Source: Diprion similis
Taxonomy: Eukaryota > Arthropoda > Insecta > Hymenoptera > Diprionidae
NCBI RefSeq assembly: GCF_021155765.1
Contig: NC_060105.1
Span: 17,641,001 to 17,705,000, forward strand
Reading direction: 5' to 3'
Length of the DNA: 64,000 nucleotides
The notes beneath the pieces are model-generated. The model made no database searches. It saw only the letters and a list, made by a program, of their open reading frames with translations, and had not been told where the DNA came from. Each line of letters opens with the position of its first letter. Within the stretch, counting starts at the first letter, position 1. A program made the translations under genes and the position numbers. Below, piece after piece: positions 50,930-64,000 of this stretch.

Positions 50930-51406
50930 TCACTGGTAATACAACTCCAAATTCATACCATCGTGTATTTCATCTGTAGATATAAATATGTTTGTAAAAA
51001 TTGAGGAATTTATCTGGCAAATTGTTGGAATATAAAACTAATTACTCTAAATATCGCTCGGTAAAATTAAGAGTTATTTATTTTTAATACAGTTATTTGT
51101 TTGATTTGATCATCAAATTTGTTTAGTCGGCATACTAAGAATAAAAATTGAAAAATGAAATAAAAAAATTAAGTCAAATGCAAAATTCCTAATATTTTTA
51201 ACAACTATATCGAAACATAAAAGGATACAGTCTTGCAACTTGATGTGGTCTTTGAATATGGTGTACCATTTTTTTAAGACTATTTTCTCCCAATGGGTTC
51301 CCGTTTGCGCAGCTATAAGCTTTTTCAGATCTCCTATCGTGTCATCGGGATTACATTTCACTCTGACTTTTTTTCCAAGACGATCGTTGCACGTGATTTC
51401 AAGCAT
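50930..51406 (-). CDS. Ubl5: Ubiquitin-like protein 5 (Hub1)
   Basis: This small ubiquitin fold acts non-covalently in pre-mRNA splicing and mitochondrial stress signalling. Exon 1 is 51406-51229 and starts [19 protein letters not shown]. It continues [14 protein letters not shown] and [14 protein letters not shown], then stops at a GTATCC donor. The last exon is only 44 nt, 50973-50930, and supplies [14 protein letters not shown]. The split Tyr codon T|AT joins in phase. The total is 73 residues, exactly the family length, ending in the Tyr-Tyr-X end typical of UBL5 rather than Gly-Gly. A TTTTACAG acceptor at 51433 suggests a 5' leader intron. The gene is divergent from SURF4. Confidence 0.96.
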
Positions 51407-51432
51407 TTTCTTGCCTCACTGGGTGCTTAGAT

Positions 51433-53120
51433 CTGTAAAACAACGTATCTGGTTAAACCTAGCAAGAAAAATTTATCGTATTTCACAGCTGTGAATCTAA
51501 ATACAATTTTCTGGTAGCATATTTGTAATTGGTAACGAATGATCAAGTGTAGAAAAGTGTGTACGAATATTTTTTTCAATGCTGATTATTTGTCCATACG
51601 TTCGGATTACTTTCATCGTCAAATTTCAACACTTTTCAGGTTTCGATGGAGATTCAACAGGAAGAAAAAAATCTCTTACCAAGTCTGTAAAAATATTAGA
51701 ATTACGTGAGAGTAATAAGAACAAGATCCGTGAAAATTGGAGCTTACAATAGAATTTTTCAAAATTGTTGAAATATTTCCTACAAGATTTGCATTAATAT
51801 TTTTATACCGGGCTATTGGTTAGGTTATAGGTTAGGTTAGGTTACAATTAAGAATCTAGTCATTCATACGCCGCATGCATATTCCTGTATATCGCGAAAT
51901 GAACGTGAAGATGCATTAGTGACATAGCAAAAGAAACCCTACGAGCCGTATAAATCATCAACAATATCGGAAATTGTTTATGTACGTAACTATACAGTAA
52001 AATTGTACGCAAACGTAAATAACAAACTTGCGCATAGGGTTATCTCTTTTATTTTATTTTATTTTTTCTCGTAAATCGATATCTGCCGGCAGCCTTCTAA
52101 TAAAATCACGCAAGGTTCCTAGTTTGCAATATCTTACCAATGTTTTATCACGATATTTCTTTCCGAGCTCAATAACCGAATTCTTCTTACAATTGAACAC
52201 GCGTTAACCGCAAGCAGGACTTTCAATCATCACCCTCATTTCCCCATAGACAACTTATTTCTCTACTGCACCTGGCTTTCCCGGCGGGCTACAACGAAAA
52301 TCAAATCACTTTTGAAAACAACACGTATGACAAGTGACGATAGCGATCCGGTAATTTTTTGTATAAAAATATATAGAATCGGTGTTATTAATTATAGGTG
52401 ATAGGTAATATAAAACTGTACAAATCCGCAACGATCTACGATCAATTCGTTGTCAATTACGCAGTTACAGCAAATCGTGCAATGCAATGATATAATAATT
52501 TTGAACTATTTGTGTTATTACAGAACTATCCGTCATCGTGACGGGACGTTTTTTATTCAACCGTTTTTTATTCTTTTCGTGTTATTATCGTGTCTATGAA
52601 ATGGGATAACGGCTGAATGGAGTCGGTACGAGATTATCGACAAGTTAACCGGCTAAATTGCATGATGCAAGTTTCGTGATTACGCCTAAACAAACTCATG
52701 AAGTAAACCTTCCTTCTGGCATTCAATAATTAACAACTACCGTGACATGGTGTTTACTCAGAAACGGATGAAAATTCGAAAAAACTTATTCGCTCTATCG
52801 GTAAAATAGTGAAAGACAAACAAAATTAGCAGATTATCTTAAATGTACGTAGCAGGTGCCATTCTTCGCATCCAAATCGTTGAACGGTGAAAGGAAATAT
52901 TGCCAAAAGTAATTCGAAAACTCAAAACTCCGCAAAACGATGACGAGGTGAAACTCTCGTTCAAATACCGACGCCGTTACCGACGTAGCTTTCAGAAAGG
53001 CGGGCGGTGCGTGTGGTTTTAACCGGAAGTCAGTAAGTCGTCGGTTGATACGTTTCTCCACATCATTCGCGAGTCGCGAGTCGTGCTGTGTGTGTGTGGT
53101 TTTATGAAATATACAACACG
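51433..53120. promoter_or_regulatory. Divergent region between UBL5 and SURF4
   Basis: It contains a short interstitial TTAGG-type array (51818-51845). Near SURF4 a CCGGAAG (ETS-type) lies close to 53025, and the last 150 bases before its start are GC-richer than their surroundings. No separate gene is supported; the minus-strand frame at 52834-53061 overlaps the SURF4 promoter. Confidence 0.45.
51818..51845. repeat. Interstitial telomere-like TTAGG repeats
   Basis: Five GGTTA units, mostly in TTAGG register and interrupted by one ATA, occur in tandem. TTAGG is the common insect telomeric unit. Confidence 0.7.
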
Positions 53121-56310
<3,190 letters not shown>

Positions 56311-57309
56311 ATGACCTACTAATTATCATCATTTGGATCATCAAATCATCTCAAGAATTAAGAAAAAAAATTAAAAAATTCCATTCCCGCAAGTTGCCCT
56401 CGGCTAGAGTTATTTTATCTATGCAAGTGGGGGTTTGGATTATTTATAGCACAGTGTTGTGTGCAAGTAAATGAATTCCAAGCCAAATAAGACAATGTTT
56501 AAATAACACGAAATACTTCTGATGTACATCAAAATAGCGTCAAGACAATTTGGAGTGACCGAAATGCCTTGAAAATAGCATTTTTACTATTGGCAGATAC
56601 ATGAAAGTATAATAGAATTACCTAATTTATACTATTGCTATGGTATTGTATATACGGCAGTACATTTATTATGAAGCAAAGAAAAATATATATATTTTTT
56701 TGGTGTTTTTAATTTCTAGAATTTTAGTTTAATACGTTAATTGATTACATGACAAATTATAGGTATATAATAGATCGAAGACTATTAAATATTTTTCAGT
56801 TGAAGCATCAGAAAATATTGACCGAAATAACAATTTGAAACCTTGTAAAAACGAATCCCCCTAGAAATAAACATCATAGGTGACTGTAGATTTCTTTATA
56901 TATGTATATATATTTTTTTCTCGTTTCTTTTTCTTTCGACTCATCATTTCCGATAAGGAACAACGGAATAACCGTTTTAAATTGGCGAAACTGATACTAG
57001 CTTTATGAGTTTGAGTTGTTAGAATCAGATTAAAGTTTGAAGCATAAGAATTCCAAGCCAAATGATCTGCATTTCGTAATCGTTTAAGAATCGTGTTGTT
57101 AGAGTCGTCGGAAACCTAAATTATCGAGGTCATTAGTTTAGATTTCCATAATTTACAAGGATACTATATTCGAAAACTAGTTTCTGTATGACACGAATTT
57201 AAAAAAAAAATTCTATTATGACTTAGTAAGTCAAGATTTACTTCTGTGACTTAATTGAGACTTTGTCTCACATTTTTTCACACGTCTTACAACAGTGTTT
57301 GAATGTCAC
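56311..57309. other. SURF4 3' UTR and spacer
   Basis: Very AT-rich sequence with no recognised gene. AATAAA near 56868 could end the SURF4 transcript. Confidence 0.45.
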
Positions 57310-57785
57310 TATTTGAAGAGCAACAGAAACCATTGTTGTTGTCCCATTGTCGGTTAGGAATTATTCAACACGGATTCATTGTGCACAGATATTATTCGAC
57401 ACAGATTTATTTTACATGGTTGTTATTTGAAGCGGTGTTTTATTAGGGTGTCCTAATATATTTATATCCAATGTTCCGCACAGCATATATTTCGGTTTTT
57501 GCGATGAGTATTATTGAATCGCCCATATACTACAGTAATGTTAGGCAAAAACTGAACCAAATGACTTGCGGAAGATTGGAAATCAAAATATTTAGGTGCA
57601 ATCTCGTCTACTAGGACGTCCTAGTAGAAGAACACTGTGTCAAATAACACTCATGTAGAATAAGTCTGTGTCTAATAAAATCCCTGTTGAATAAATTTGT
57701 GTCGAGTAATACCTGAGGCAAGTGACGTTGTATCGAACGAGGTTGTGTGTAATATGTTTGTGTTTCATCATGGATTGTGAGTCGA
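57310..57785. mobile_element. Foldback element with a perfect 22-bp palindrome
   Basis: The left arm (about 57350-57465) and the right arm (about 57600-57735) are diverged reverse complements built around GACACAGATTTATT and TGTTATTTGA phrases. At 57607-57628 there is a perfect 22-bp palindrome centred on GGACGTCC. It has no coding frame. Confidence 0.6.
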
Positions 57786-58962
57786 ATTGAAACGAAGTAA
57801 ACCGAACCTCTCCCCCTTCTTAGTTCTTTGCCATTTTTCTCGTATTGAATTTATTCTCTCTAAGATGAGAATGAAAATAGACCGCAACTCAAGAGTTACA
57901 AGTTTTAATTTATATAGTGAACTTGTTTATAATCGCGTTTCTGATAAAAGATGATGTGATTCGAAAATTGATAATCAACGACAATTTTCATGACAAGGTA
58001 ATCAAAAAAATCATTGTCGAGACAAGATATTGGTATCTCGAAAAGATAATCTTCGTTGCGATACTTAATATTATTAGTTAAAATAAAATGAAAATGTTTC
58101 ACTGTCTCTCGCAAGTACGGGCATACGGGGACAATTTCAGTATACATGCACTTTATTATCAATTTGCAGCATTGACAGTAGTGTTGCGTCTCATCTTTTA
58201 TGCGTCTCCAACACCCAGGGTCCAGACCCAGGGGAGCTTTGAGCTGCTTTCAGGACTGCAGATAACGTTTTCACCTGATGTAAGTTCGAAAGAATTGGAA
58301 TTCTTTCTCATGGATCGTTCCGTTGTAGCGCAGTTGTCGTTGGTTAACGTGGCCCAGACGAGTCGAACGAGTGGAAAGTAGCCAACGAAAGAGCTGAAAG
58401 ACCCACATGATTCGTCAATATTCAAAAATCAGCCAATCCGCAGCTTCTTTCAAAGCTTTCGCTTCGAAAAGGTGGATAAAATAAAAAAATTAAAATGCAC
58501 TTCTGGACCCTGATTCTGACTTATATTCGTGAAAGCGGTGATAAGCGTCATCTGACTAATCCGAAGGTAGCTTTAAACGCAAAAATCTTCTTTTCTCGAG
58601 TGAAAATTAAGGCAGAATCAGGCCCCTGGCTTTGCGGTGTGTAACTAGACTAGGAGGAATTCGGTGTGGAGGGGGATTCGAACGGCCGTTTGGCCGTCGA
58701 ATGGTTTCAAATCTGAAAGTGGAGTGCGTCGGGTGAGGCCTAGATGGCGCGGTCGTGGAATTCCGGGCGGTTTTGGAGACAGACGGTGAGTCGAGCCAGT
58801 GGTTACAGGCGGACATGTTGAAGGTGTTTCCGTAAATGTGGGTGAATAATCAGTGAATTTTATGCCTCTCGACGGAGTCTCGTAGCGGGCTCGAGCGAAA
58901 TCCCAGTGTCTCTCTATGTGAAGTGTCGTGACAATAGACCTCCAGGCTTTTAAGCCGCAAAG
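57786..58962 (+). promoter_or_regulatory. Promoter and 5' UTR of the Cip4-like gene
   Basis: From about 58600 the sequence becomes richer in C and G than its surroundings and leads to the Cip4 start codon. It probably contains the 5' leader. No TATA box was seen. Confidence 0.4.
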
Positions 58963-58986
58963 ATGAGCTGGGGCACCGAGTTATGG
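58963..58986 (+). CDS. Cip4: First coding exon of Cip4/FBP17/TOCA F-BAR protein (partial)
   Basis: The 24-nt exon encodes MSWGTELW and is followed directly by a consensus GTGAGT donor. MSWGTELW is the invariant start of the Cip4/FNBP1/TOCA-1 F-BAR family, which bends membrane and couples Cdc42 to WASP-driven actin. Phase 0 at this point fits the family, where the next residues are DQ. The rest of the gene must lie downstream of the window, across an intron of at least 5 kb. Only eight codons support the call, but they are diagnostic. Confidence 0.8.
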
Positions 58987-60675
58987 GTGAGTTTTTATCG
59001 GGACCCCGTATAAGAGAGCCCGATTCTACAATTCTGTGTCGCGATTTTGCTATATTGCAGTCTTCAAAACCAGTTCGTGTGCCTCGCTGGCCGGCCCCTA
59101 CCTTTTCAGCCAACTAGCCCCGGGCGGTATTCTTTATTTCCCCGATGCTTGTTCGACGAATTCTCACTCTCTTCATTCTTCTCGTTTCCTTCATTTTATC
59201 TCAAGAAATTTGAACGACACACCGAACGTCAATTATTCCCTCCGAGCAGCTGCAGCTGACGCCTCGCGTTGTTCGTCTCTGTTCGTGCCGCTGTCATTGA
59301 ATGACAATCTCACCCGTTAATTCGCTCATTCCAGGGAACTTGCGTCAATCCCCACCACGTCATTCGACTCTGCATTTCCACATTTACCTACGCCTACTAC
59401 ACTTCGGTGATGCACGTTTTCCGAACTTATTCACACACTCACCGCGGAATTATTTCCTTGCGCATCTTACTAGATAAAAGAATAAGTACACAGCGTTGAA
59501 ACGGGACGCTAAAATTCTTCCGTATCGTATGCAGCTATCGTTTATGTCTTCGGAGAGAGGCTGTTGGCGATCTCAATATTTCCATTCATGCTCACCAGTG
59601 AGTCATCACACCTAGTTTATACCGAAGAAGATTGCGGTCGCAATTGCTCGATGTTCTGAAATTGATTGCGATTTCACGGTTTCATTCTCTTCTTGTCGTT
59701 ATTACTTTTTCCCTTATACTCACTATTGTACACACATACATGCGTTATCTTGCAGTATTTGAAACTCTTCGAATTGGATCATCGCTGTTATAATATCACG
59801 GGGGAATGTCGCGATTTTATTGATAATTAACTTTCGTCCATGTGTGTGTCTTCAGTCGTTCAATTGACACAACGACTCTTTAGGTCTTTACTCACAAACC
59901 TTCCTTTCATATTTTCTAAAGACACGACACACGCAAGTCTACAGCACGTCCTTGCAGTTGCATTATCACGCCTGTGAATCTATGTAGGTTTCGCGAGTGT
60001 GTATATGTATATGTATATACAATTCTTGACCTTATCGACCGATGATACGGTATATGTGTATGTACATACATACATATATATTTATGCATGTAAAACTTTC
60101 TTCCTTCGACTCTTCTCTGCTCTTCCTTTCGGAACGTGACATCCTTTTCGGGTTACGTTACATATCATTGAAGCACCTTGATTATCCCCCCCCTCTCTTC
60201 CTTTTTCTCTCTCAATTTCGCTCATTTTGTCGGAAACTTTCTCCACGTGCGCCCGCCGCGCCGCCACTTGACAATAAATTCCTTGCCCGCGACATGAATG
60301 CAGCAGCGAATATTCAATCACCATTTACGGCATTTCTGCGTGCGACTGACATCGCTTAAGATTTCTCGTCTATTTAAATCGTCGAATATACAACCGTCTT
60401 TCTGCCATTCCTACGAGCAGTCGCCATACCACGTCACCTCCTTAATCCTTGGAACTCGTGAGAACAGAGGCCGGAAACTCCTTACCGGGCATGTATTTCT
60501 CTCATTTCAACTATACGTACGAACCCGAGTTCCGAGAAGCTCGTAAACCGTTTTATCAATACCTCAGTTGTCCTGTGGTTATCTTCTGCTGTTGTAAAAC
60601 GATTGTCGTTGGTCGAAATTGTGGCTGTCTCTGAAGCACAATGCGCTTTGAAGTTGCTTGGAGCAGTTTTAAAAC

Positions 60676-60889
60676 GAGGCTGAAGTTAGTAACGTTACCG
60701 CGATGATTAACGTGTCGGAAAAATCGTTATTTCAGAATTGCAGGAATTTCTGGAATTCAGTAAATCATACTAGGCCAAAAGTTATTCATACTTTGAAAAA
60801 CTTAGCTAGTTCAAAGTCACTATAAACTTGCAAAATAGTGATTTCTCCCCTCAATGTTTCGTTCCGTTAACATTACTAATTTCAGCCTT
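60676..60889. mobile_element. MITE, TAGTAACGTTATCGTAACG family
   Basis: GAGGCTGAAGTTAGTAACGT at the left is mirrored by CATTACTAATTTCAGCCTTC at the right. It lies in the Cip4-like intron. Confidence 0.75.
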
Positions 60890-61357
60890 CTAAAAGTATA
60901 ATGCCTTGGGTCAGACTTACAATTAGAATTGATATAGCTGCCTCGCGATTAGGTTACATTTTGTCAAATTTATCTCGAGACATTTGTCAGAGTCCATAAC
61001 GATTCGACCCAACTTATTTTATTTGTTGTGGAATTTCTGGGCTGCTTTCATTTTTTCCACATCCATGTACCTGTGCGTACGTATACGTATATAATCCGAC
61101 ACAAGGCGACCGATGAGCGCAGCGTTGTTATTATTTCTGTACTTCCTTCTTTCTCTTCCTTTTATCATTCTTGGCTGCAGGCCGTCTCACAAACGAACGA
61201 TACGGCAATTTTACGCTCGGTCAATATTATCTACGTTTAAGATTTACACGCCGCACAATTATCTTATCAGTTTAAGCCTGCTTATCAAAACTAACCTATA
61301 CGACCGTTTGGTCGTTATTCATGCGTCTTCCTTTTCTTCTTTTTCGATTTATGTATC

Positions 61358-61565
61358 TGGCTGAAGTTAGTAACGCTATCGTAACGATTCATGCCGAGGA
61401 AAAACTGTTATTTCACAATTTCGAAATTGTATGAAATTCGGTAAACCATAATAAAACAAAACACACTCATATTTCAATCTTAGGTCTTTGAAAATCATTG
61501 TAAAATTAGGAAAATAGTTATTTTTCCCCAATGTTTCCTTACGATAACGTTACTATTTTGAGCTC
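61358..61565. mobile_element. MITE, TAGTAACGTTATCGTAACG family
   Basis: GGCTGAAGTTAGTAACGCTA at the left pairs with CCTTACGATAACGTTACTAT at the right. The interior ACCATAATAAAACAAAACAC matches the 47293 copy. Confidence 0.75.
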
Positions 61566-64000
61566 ATATATATTTATGTTTGTTGTTATGTTTTCTAATT
61601 CGTCTATCAACCGCCGACCGATGGACAAATGAACAATGAAACAATATTCAAAGAATTCCTCCGTGATTATCTTTTTGTTATCACCGTTTTTCTTTGTTTT
61701 CTTCGCTTGGTCTTTATTTCCTTCTTTGATTCCTTATCAATGCTCCGCCGCATCTCGTCTCGCCGAAGTTAGCCTCGGATCATCTACAATGGTGTAAATA
61801 TTTATCTGCCAACAATTGACTTAAATTTTTTTTTTTTCAAACAATACTGTACTGAGTAGAAGACTACAGGTGCAAAACTTTATTAAATCAGTCCAGTCTT
61901 TCACATAAAAAATTATAACTTTTTAACCAATCTAATAGAATTTTAAGAATGTTTTTCGGTTTACTTGCTGGAATGATTGATCTAGCTCGGAAAAAATGTA
62001 TTGAATATTACATTTCCACCGGGTACTTGGTATGTGGAAAATGCAAACTGCAAACGTGACGACGACGACTTGAAAGTGACTCGGGTCGCTCTCATTTAAA
62101 CAACCTCTTCAAAGTGAAAGAATAATAGAAGAAAAAAACTCACGCAACCTCCTCTCACGTCTGCCAAGTGGCGAGTAGAAAAAAAAGGGCGGAGAGAGGA
62201 CGGAGGATATATTTAACAATCTATGTTATGCACACACCTTTCCGCTCCATACGTGTGTGTTTGTGTGTATACATGGTATAAGGCTGATTACTAACGCAAC
62301 GCAATTAGCGTCGAATTTAGTTCCTCGTGATGTAATTTACCACGCCGTTGTTATGTAATAACGAACATCTGTCCGATGAATTCATAATTTGCAAAATATT
62401 TACATATATGTATTAGGGTGGTCCTTAAATAGTTGTTGTTGTTGTTGTTGTTCTGTAATGAAAACTGAAATGATCTATTATAATTCGAGGAAATTTTTGG
62501 TATCAAATTGAAGAAAAAAAATTTCTCATAAAAGTTGGTCGAAAAAAAGCTTATTTTCGGAATTACAAAATGATGAATTTCATATTTTGACGCCAAATAT
62601 TTATCATTTGAGAAAATTTATACTTAGCATTTAAAATAATGTACAGATCTTTTGCTGCAATGAAAACTTCATTTTCGCCGAGAGCTCAAATATCTTTTCA
62701 TATTTTAGTAGATTGTTCTGAATTTTTTCTTTGTTTTGTCAGATTTTATGGAATTGGTGCTACGGTAATAACAAATTAAATCTTATCTCAGTAAGGAGTG
62801 GTTGGAAAAATTGAAAAATCAAAACTAAGCTTTTGCTTGGACCAGAACTTTCCTGTAGAAATTTCTCGATCAAATATGAACTTTCAACTTTTAACTATGG
62901 TGTCGAAATTATCGTTTATTATCTATCCCAGACATGTCGTAGGGACTTTATTTGTACAATATCTCTAACAACAAAAACTCTGTATAGACGGAAAATAGTG
63001 CAAGACGAAACAAATTTACTCGTCAAACAACATGTATTATTTAATTTCATACTCATCTTCCAACATCTTTTGTGGTTTCGCTATCTTTAATATATCGTGT
63101 GGGAAAGTCTGAAATTCTAAAATTTATTATCATATCTGAGTTTAAAAATCTTAGTTTTTTCTTTTTCACTGCAAAAAAGAAAAATCAAAAGAAACGGAAT
63201 CAACGCAATAATGGATGCACAGTAAAATGCATAAATGCTTTAAACCTTTCCTTTTAAAATAGGATCAGCTGATTATCTTTGCACTACAATTCGATGCAAT
63301 ATTGTTTAGCCTTGCCCAAAAATTTTGGATGCTCGAGAACAAAATATTTTTTTCACATCAAGGTTCGAACCATTGCGTACAACGAATATATACCTACTTA
63401 CTAAATGTATTCTAATCGAGGAAGGGAACGCGATTCGAAATTTAAGCGGCCCTACCTCGGCGACGACCACACCTTACGCTTATCGTTCCGATACTTCGTC
63501 GTAGGACTTCAAAAACGCGCACGATGCGGCTTGAAGTTTGTCTATATACTCGCTTTCGCCGTTACAGAGTACGTGATGCCATGTCAGAAATAAATATTAT
63601 ACCCTTTTGAAAACATTCGGTTCGCTTGCTGTTTCAAGTGTTCGATGTCTCCAGTTTGAACCTGCGAATGTCAAAACCAGAGACTTATTAATCATGTCAC
63701 CGAAACGAAGAAATGGACTTACAGCTGTCTCGTTTGATGGGAAATTCTGAGTAGCTAAAATTTTTTAAACCCCCTTTGTCCGATTGCACAGACGCCGAGG
63801 TACGCGTATGCGAGTTAGACTCTTTAATATGCTTCGTCGAAACTCGTTCATCCTCGTTTTAAAGCTAGCCTGAACAGCTGACACCGATGATTACGGCGCG
63901 GGTAAAACGCGTGTAAATAAATTCCTCCGTCTGGTTGTCGAGCGTTGGCCCAGGTCGTGATCGGCATCAGAGTCATTGTCTCGCACGGTGTGTGTACCGT

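Larger units (their letters stand above)
58987..64000 (+). other. Intron 1 of the Cip4-like gene, window end
   Basis: No further exon of the F-BAR gene was recognised. The intron holds two MITE copies (60676-60889 and 61358-61565) and a short TTG run near 62431-62452. Remaining open frames look random. Confidence 0.5.

Noticed and set aside
51113-51235. UBL5 as a truncated retrocopy or pseudogene
   Set aside because: A donor at the point of divergence and a 44-nt exon further along restore the complete family sequence.
52834-53061. 75-codon minus-strand frame before SURF4
   Set aside because: It overlaps the SURF4 promoter and leader and has no recognisable similarity.

Overview
This is a eukaryotic, almost certainly insect, nuclear window: multi-exon genes with GT-AG introns, AT-rich spacers, many small DNA-transposon relics, and CCTAA/TTAGG insect-type telomeric motifs at 25,275 and 51,820. 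The proteins are close to their insect homologues. Hymenoptera is my best guess, but that is inference. Exons were joined by hand from splice signals, reading phase and family similarity, because most genes are broken by introns.

Layout. 1-2,157: promoter and 5' region of an ER chaperone gene. 2,158-4,874 (+): BiP/GRP78 (Hsc70-3). 5,868-11,326 (-): a SMYD-family SET/MYND protein, with a second alternative first exon at 14,313-14,446. 16,027-17,512: a DNA transposon with long inverted repeats. About 18,398-35,133 (+): the large neuropathy target esterase/Swiss cheese gene (sws), with three GC-AG introns and a tandem pair of interchangeable 117-nt exons carrying the catalytic Asp. 36,207-39,659 (-): folylpolyglutamate synthase. 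41,335-50,040 (+): uridine-cytidine kinase with two alternative terminal exons. 44,782-45,620 (-), inside a uridine kinase intron: a two-exon gene for a secreted cysteine-rich peptide that I do not recognise. 50,930-51,406 (-): ubiquitin-like protein 5. 53,121-56,310 (+): SURF4 cargo receptor. 58,963-58,986 (+): first coding exon of a Cip4/FBP17/TOCA F-BAR gene whose remainder lies beyond the window.

The genes are mostly unrelated housekeeping genes and form no operon-like unit. BiP and SURF4 both serve the early secretory pathway, and sws acts on ER phospholipids, but nothing in the sequence shows joint control. BiP and SMYD, sws and FPGS, and UCK and UBL5 are convergent. FPGS and UCK, and UBL5 and SURF4, are divergent.

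Introns and spacers are rich in repeats: a deletion derivative of mariner, a Tigger/jerky-like transposase relic, several foldback elements, a MITE family with TIRs like AGTTAGTAACGTTATCGTAACG in about six copies, and a second dispersed family of a few hundred bp in at least eight copies. The most interesting items are the nested cysteine-rich gene, the duplicated catalytic exon of sws, its three GC-AG introns, and the alternative first exons of SMYD and last exons of UCK.
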